Assembly: GCF_030077735.1 (NCBI RefSeq)
Contig: NZ_JASJEU010000012.1
Coordinates: 124,001 to 188,000 of the forward strand
Direction: 5' to 3'
Length of the DNA stretch: 64,000 nt
From: Gordonibacter faecis
GTDB lineage: Bacteria > Actinomycetota > Coriobacteriia > Coriobacteriales > Eggerthellaceae
Notes under the pieces: model-generated
Seen by the model: the letters and a program-made list of their open reading frames with translations, nothing else
Database searches by the model: none
What the model was told of the DNA's origin: nothing
Program-made: the position numbers and the translations under genes
In this document: piece after piece, positions 62,095 to 64,000 of the stretch
How the letters are laid out: each line of letters opens with the position of its first letter
How positions within the stretch are numbered: position 1 is the stretch's first letter

Positions 62095-64000
62095 TCATGC
62101 CTCCTTGACGATGCGCGCCGAGGCAATGAGGCCCACAGCGGGATCGTAGTCGCGGTTGAACTCTTCCGGATACTGCGCCGCAAGCGCTTGCACGTCCACT
62201 TTCTCAATGTTGGCTAAGAATCCGTTGGTCACTTCGCCGGGCGCGTTTTTCGACGTAGTTGCACCGGGGCAAATGAGGTTGTTCGCACCACCGCGATCGA
62301 GCCCACCGGTGCCGGTGACAATGCTATCCACGCGAGCGCCGTGATCTTGACTGATACAGTGCGGCATGATGCGTTCGGTCACCACTACGCCACCCAGCAC
62401 GTTTCCGCGCTCATTGAAAATGCGCACAATGTCGCCATCGTGTAAGTTGCGGGCGCGGGCGTCCACCGGATTCACCCAGACGGGTTCATACCGATAGCCA
62501 TCAGGGCCGATGACCTTGCAGGCGTTCAGCTCGCGCAGCCATGCGATGTCGTCGTGTTCGGCGTGCACGCGCCAGCGCGGATGATTCGACACCACGAGGA
62601 AGGGATAATCCTTGCCGCGGTCGCAGGTCAGACGCTCGTGATGCGCTTCACTTTCCTCAATCCAGTGGGGTACGGGCGGACGCTCTTCGTCTCCGGGCCA
62701 ATGTTCAGCGATGCCGGTGGCGTAGAACTCAATCTTGCCGGTTGGCGTGTCCAGCGGATGGCCTTCCGGGTCGTCATGGAACTGGATGAGTCCGGCTGGA
62801 TCGTCTTCCCAGTCATCAGCCGTGGGGAAGGGGTAGTAACCCACTTCCACAAACTTCTCGAAAGGTAGGTACTGAGACATGCCGCCCTTCATGGCGCTCA
62901 GTTGCTTAGAACGCGGTCCATCTCCCTTGGCGAGATTGGGATTGCCGCCCATGAATCCCACGCGTTTCAGCTCTTCAAACGCTGCAACCTTTTCTTCGTC
63001 TGTCAGGGTGTGCGCGGCGAACTGCTCGGGAAGTTGCGCGCGAGCTTCATCAACGCTCATCGAGCCGAGCCATGTACCTACGAGTAGTTCGGCTACGCCC
63101 AGCTTTTCAGCAATGGCTAGCACGCATTCAGCGTCGGTGCGTGCCTCGCCCACGGGGTCGACCGCTTGTTCCTCGTGAATGGCCAGATCGTTGTGCCCGC
63201 ACATGGTGCAGGTGGCGATGTCGGTTTGCTCTAACTTTGTGGATACGGGCAGTATGATGTCGGCGAACAACGTGTCATTTTCCATCCACGGGTGCTGCAC
63301 CAACATAAACTCGATAGAGGGGTCGCGCAGGGCGTCTTGCATGCGGTTGCCGCCGTTCCAACATGTGGACCAGCACGGTGTATCAGTCCAGAACATATGG
63401 ATACGCGAGGCACCTGGCTCCGGGTAGCGGTGTTGACCGAACTGGTCGATGCGTGGAAGGCCAGCGATGACGTGCCCATACCAGGTAAGTTCCTCGCCCT
63501 CCGGCAGCAAGATAGCGTCGGGTACCATGGTCTGAGGAATGGACCACCGAAGGCCCGTACCCGGCAGGTGGCCGGTGAACGCTGCACCGAAATAGGTGCC
63601 GCCGGCCGGCCGGGGGCAGGTGAGCAGGTTTTGCTGGCCGTATAAGCCCCATTCAATCATGGATATCTGATTGCGTCCGGGCGCGCCAACCGCTTGCATG
63701 GCAAGCAGGCACACTTCGAGACGCCCTGGCTCATGGGAGAAGCAACTTCGAATGTAGCCGCCGCCGTTGCAGTGGGCAATGGAGACGTTATGTTGTGCCC
63801 AGTAGCGAGCGAGTGCCTTGATGCGTCGCGAGGGCACGCCGCACTTCTCTTCCGCCCACTTCGGCGTTTTTGGCACGCCATCTTCGCGACCCAATACGTA
63901 GTATTCAAACCAGTCAAAACCTACGGCGTGCGTGTCAATGTAAGAGCGGTCGTACAAACCTTCGGTCATCCAGACGTAGGCGATGGCTAGCTGCAGAGCC
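62095..64000 (-). CDS. Pyrogallol transhydroxylase-type molybdoenzyme, large subunit (N terminus outside the window)
   Basis: The visible 634 residues correspond to residues from about 280 to the end of the 869-residue enzyme at 22159. Shared blocks include ALQLAIAYVW, IAHCNGGGYIRSCFSHEP and LDRGGANNLICP. The N-terminal part with the expected Asp-Ser metal-ligand pair is beyond the right edge and cannot be checked. The iron-sulfur subunit follows. The overall similarity suggests another aromatic-hydroxyl-handling enzyme with a different substrate. Confidence 0.85.
   Translation of the reverse strand, partial: ALQLAIAYVWMTEGLYDRSYIDTHAVGFDWFEYYVLGREDGVPKTPKWAEEKCGVPSRRIKALARYWAQHNVSIAHCNGGGYIRSCFSHEPGRLEVCLLAMQAVGAPGRNQISMIEWGLYGQQNLLTCPRPAGGTYFGAAFTGHLPGTGLRWSIPQTMVPDAILLPEGEELTWYGHVIAGLPRIDQFGQHRYPEPGASRIHMFWTDTPCWSTCWNGGNRMQDALRDPSIEFMLVQHPWMENDTLFADIILPVSTKLEQTDIATCTMCGHNDLAIHEEQAVDPVGEARTDAECVLAIAEKLGVAELLVGTWLGSMSVDEARAQLPEQFAAHTLTDEEKVAAFEELKRVGFMGGNPNLAKGDGPRSKQLSAMKGGMSQYLPFEKFVEVGYYPFPTADDWEDDPAGLIQFHDDPEGHPLDTPTGKIEFYATGIAEHWPGDEERPPVPHWIEESEAHHERLTCDRGKDYPFLVVSNHPRWRVHAEHDDIAWLRELNACKVIGPDGYRYEPVWVNPVDARARNLHDGDIVRIFNERGNVLGGVVVTERIMPHCISQDHGARVDSIVTGTGGLDRGGANNLICPGATTSKNAPGEVTNGFLANIEKVDVQALAAQYPEEFNRDYDPAVGLIASARIVKEA

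Noticed and set aside
1..64000. tRNA, rRNA, CRISPR arrays, insertion sequences or prophage genes
   Set aside because: No cloverleaf with the GGTTCGA-type loop, no regularly spaced direct repeats and no transposase or integrase frames were seen on reading through the intergenic regions.

Overview
The window is GC-rich, densely coding and arranged in long same-strand operons. It carries a monoderm-style Tad pilus locus (no secretin), a FolP-FolK fusion, several molybdopterin oxidoreductases with small ferredoxin partners, small zinc-ribbon proteins and a complete dsr gene set. Together these suggest an anaerobic gut actinobacterium of the Eggerthellaceae (Coriobacteriia). This is inferred from gene content; the genus cannot be fixed from the sequence alone.

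Layout. 1-8744: Tad/Flp pilus locus (prepilin peptidase remnant, pilin, three TadE/G-like pseudopilins, CpaB, CpaF, TadB, TadC) ending in a secreted ricin-type lectin protein. 8791-17575: housekeeping genes (Maf, Hpt, FtsH, FolP-FolK fusion, BirA without HTH, MATE transporter, BioY). 17613-27089: a regulated molybdoenzyme island made of a small zinc-ribbon gene, two different Mo-bisPGD enzymes each with a ferredoxin-like partner, an MFS transporter, a TetR regulator and a second zinc-ribbon gene. The inverted repeat TTGCACAA-N10-TTGTGCAA occurs in both intergenic regions bounding this island. 27159-30059: FabH and an AbiE toxin-antitoxin pair. 30094-33972: a LysR gene divergent from a DsrMK-like membrane pair. 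34106-40315: tetrapyrrole operon hemA-hemC-cobA/hemD-hemB-hemL. 40663-56035: sulfite reduction region with ferredoxin, dsrA, dsrB, a YeiH-type exporter, three unknown genes, siroheme synthase (opposite strand), dsrD, an RsbRD-N protein, dsrMKJOP, dsrC and dsrN. 56397-59838: another Mo enzyme with ferredoxin, then a membrane-anchored rubrerythrin-like protein. 59768-64000, minus strand: a RelBE-like pair, a HAD hydrolase and a second transhydroxylase-type Mo module that runs off the right edge.

How it fits together. The hem genes make uroporphyrinogen III. CobA plus the Met8-type siroheme synthase turn it into siroheme, which DsrAB needs. DsrC carries the sulfur product and DsrMKJOP links it to membrane quinol. 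DsrN is thought to amidate siroheme. The sequence therefore encodes cofactor synthesis, catalysis and electron transfer for sulfite respiration in one block. No sulfate-activation genes (sat, apr, qmo) are in the window, so sulfite rather than sulfate is the supported substrate here. A shared promoter-like motif (TATTTTACA, with TTTACA-N17-TTAAAT at two sites) precedes the dsrAB operon and the dsrD operon, and its left half precedes the DsrMK-like pair. This suggests co-regulation.

Intergenic DNA holds several REP-like palindromic repeats (46605-46841, 47550-47644, 54342-54498, 56043-56163) and a 100-nt nested hairpin at 9544-9643. I saw no tRNA, rRNA, CRISPR array or insertion sequence.
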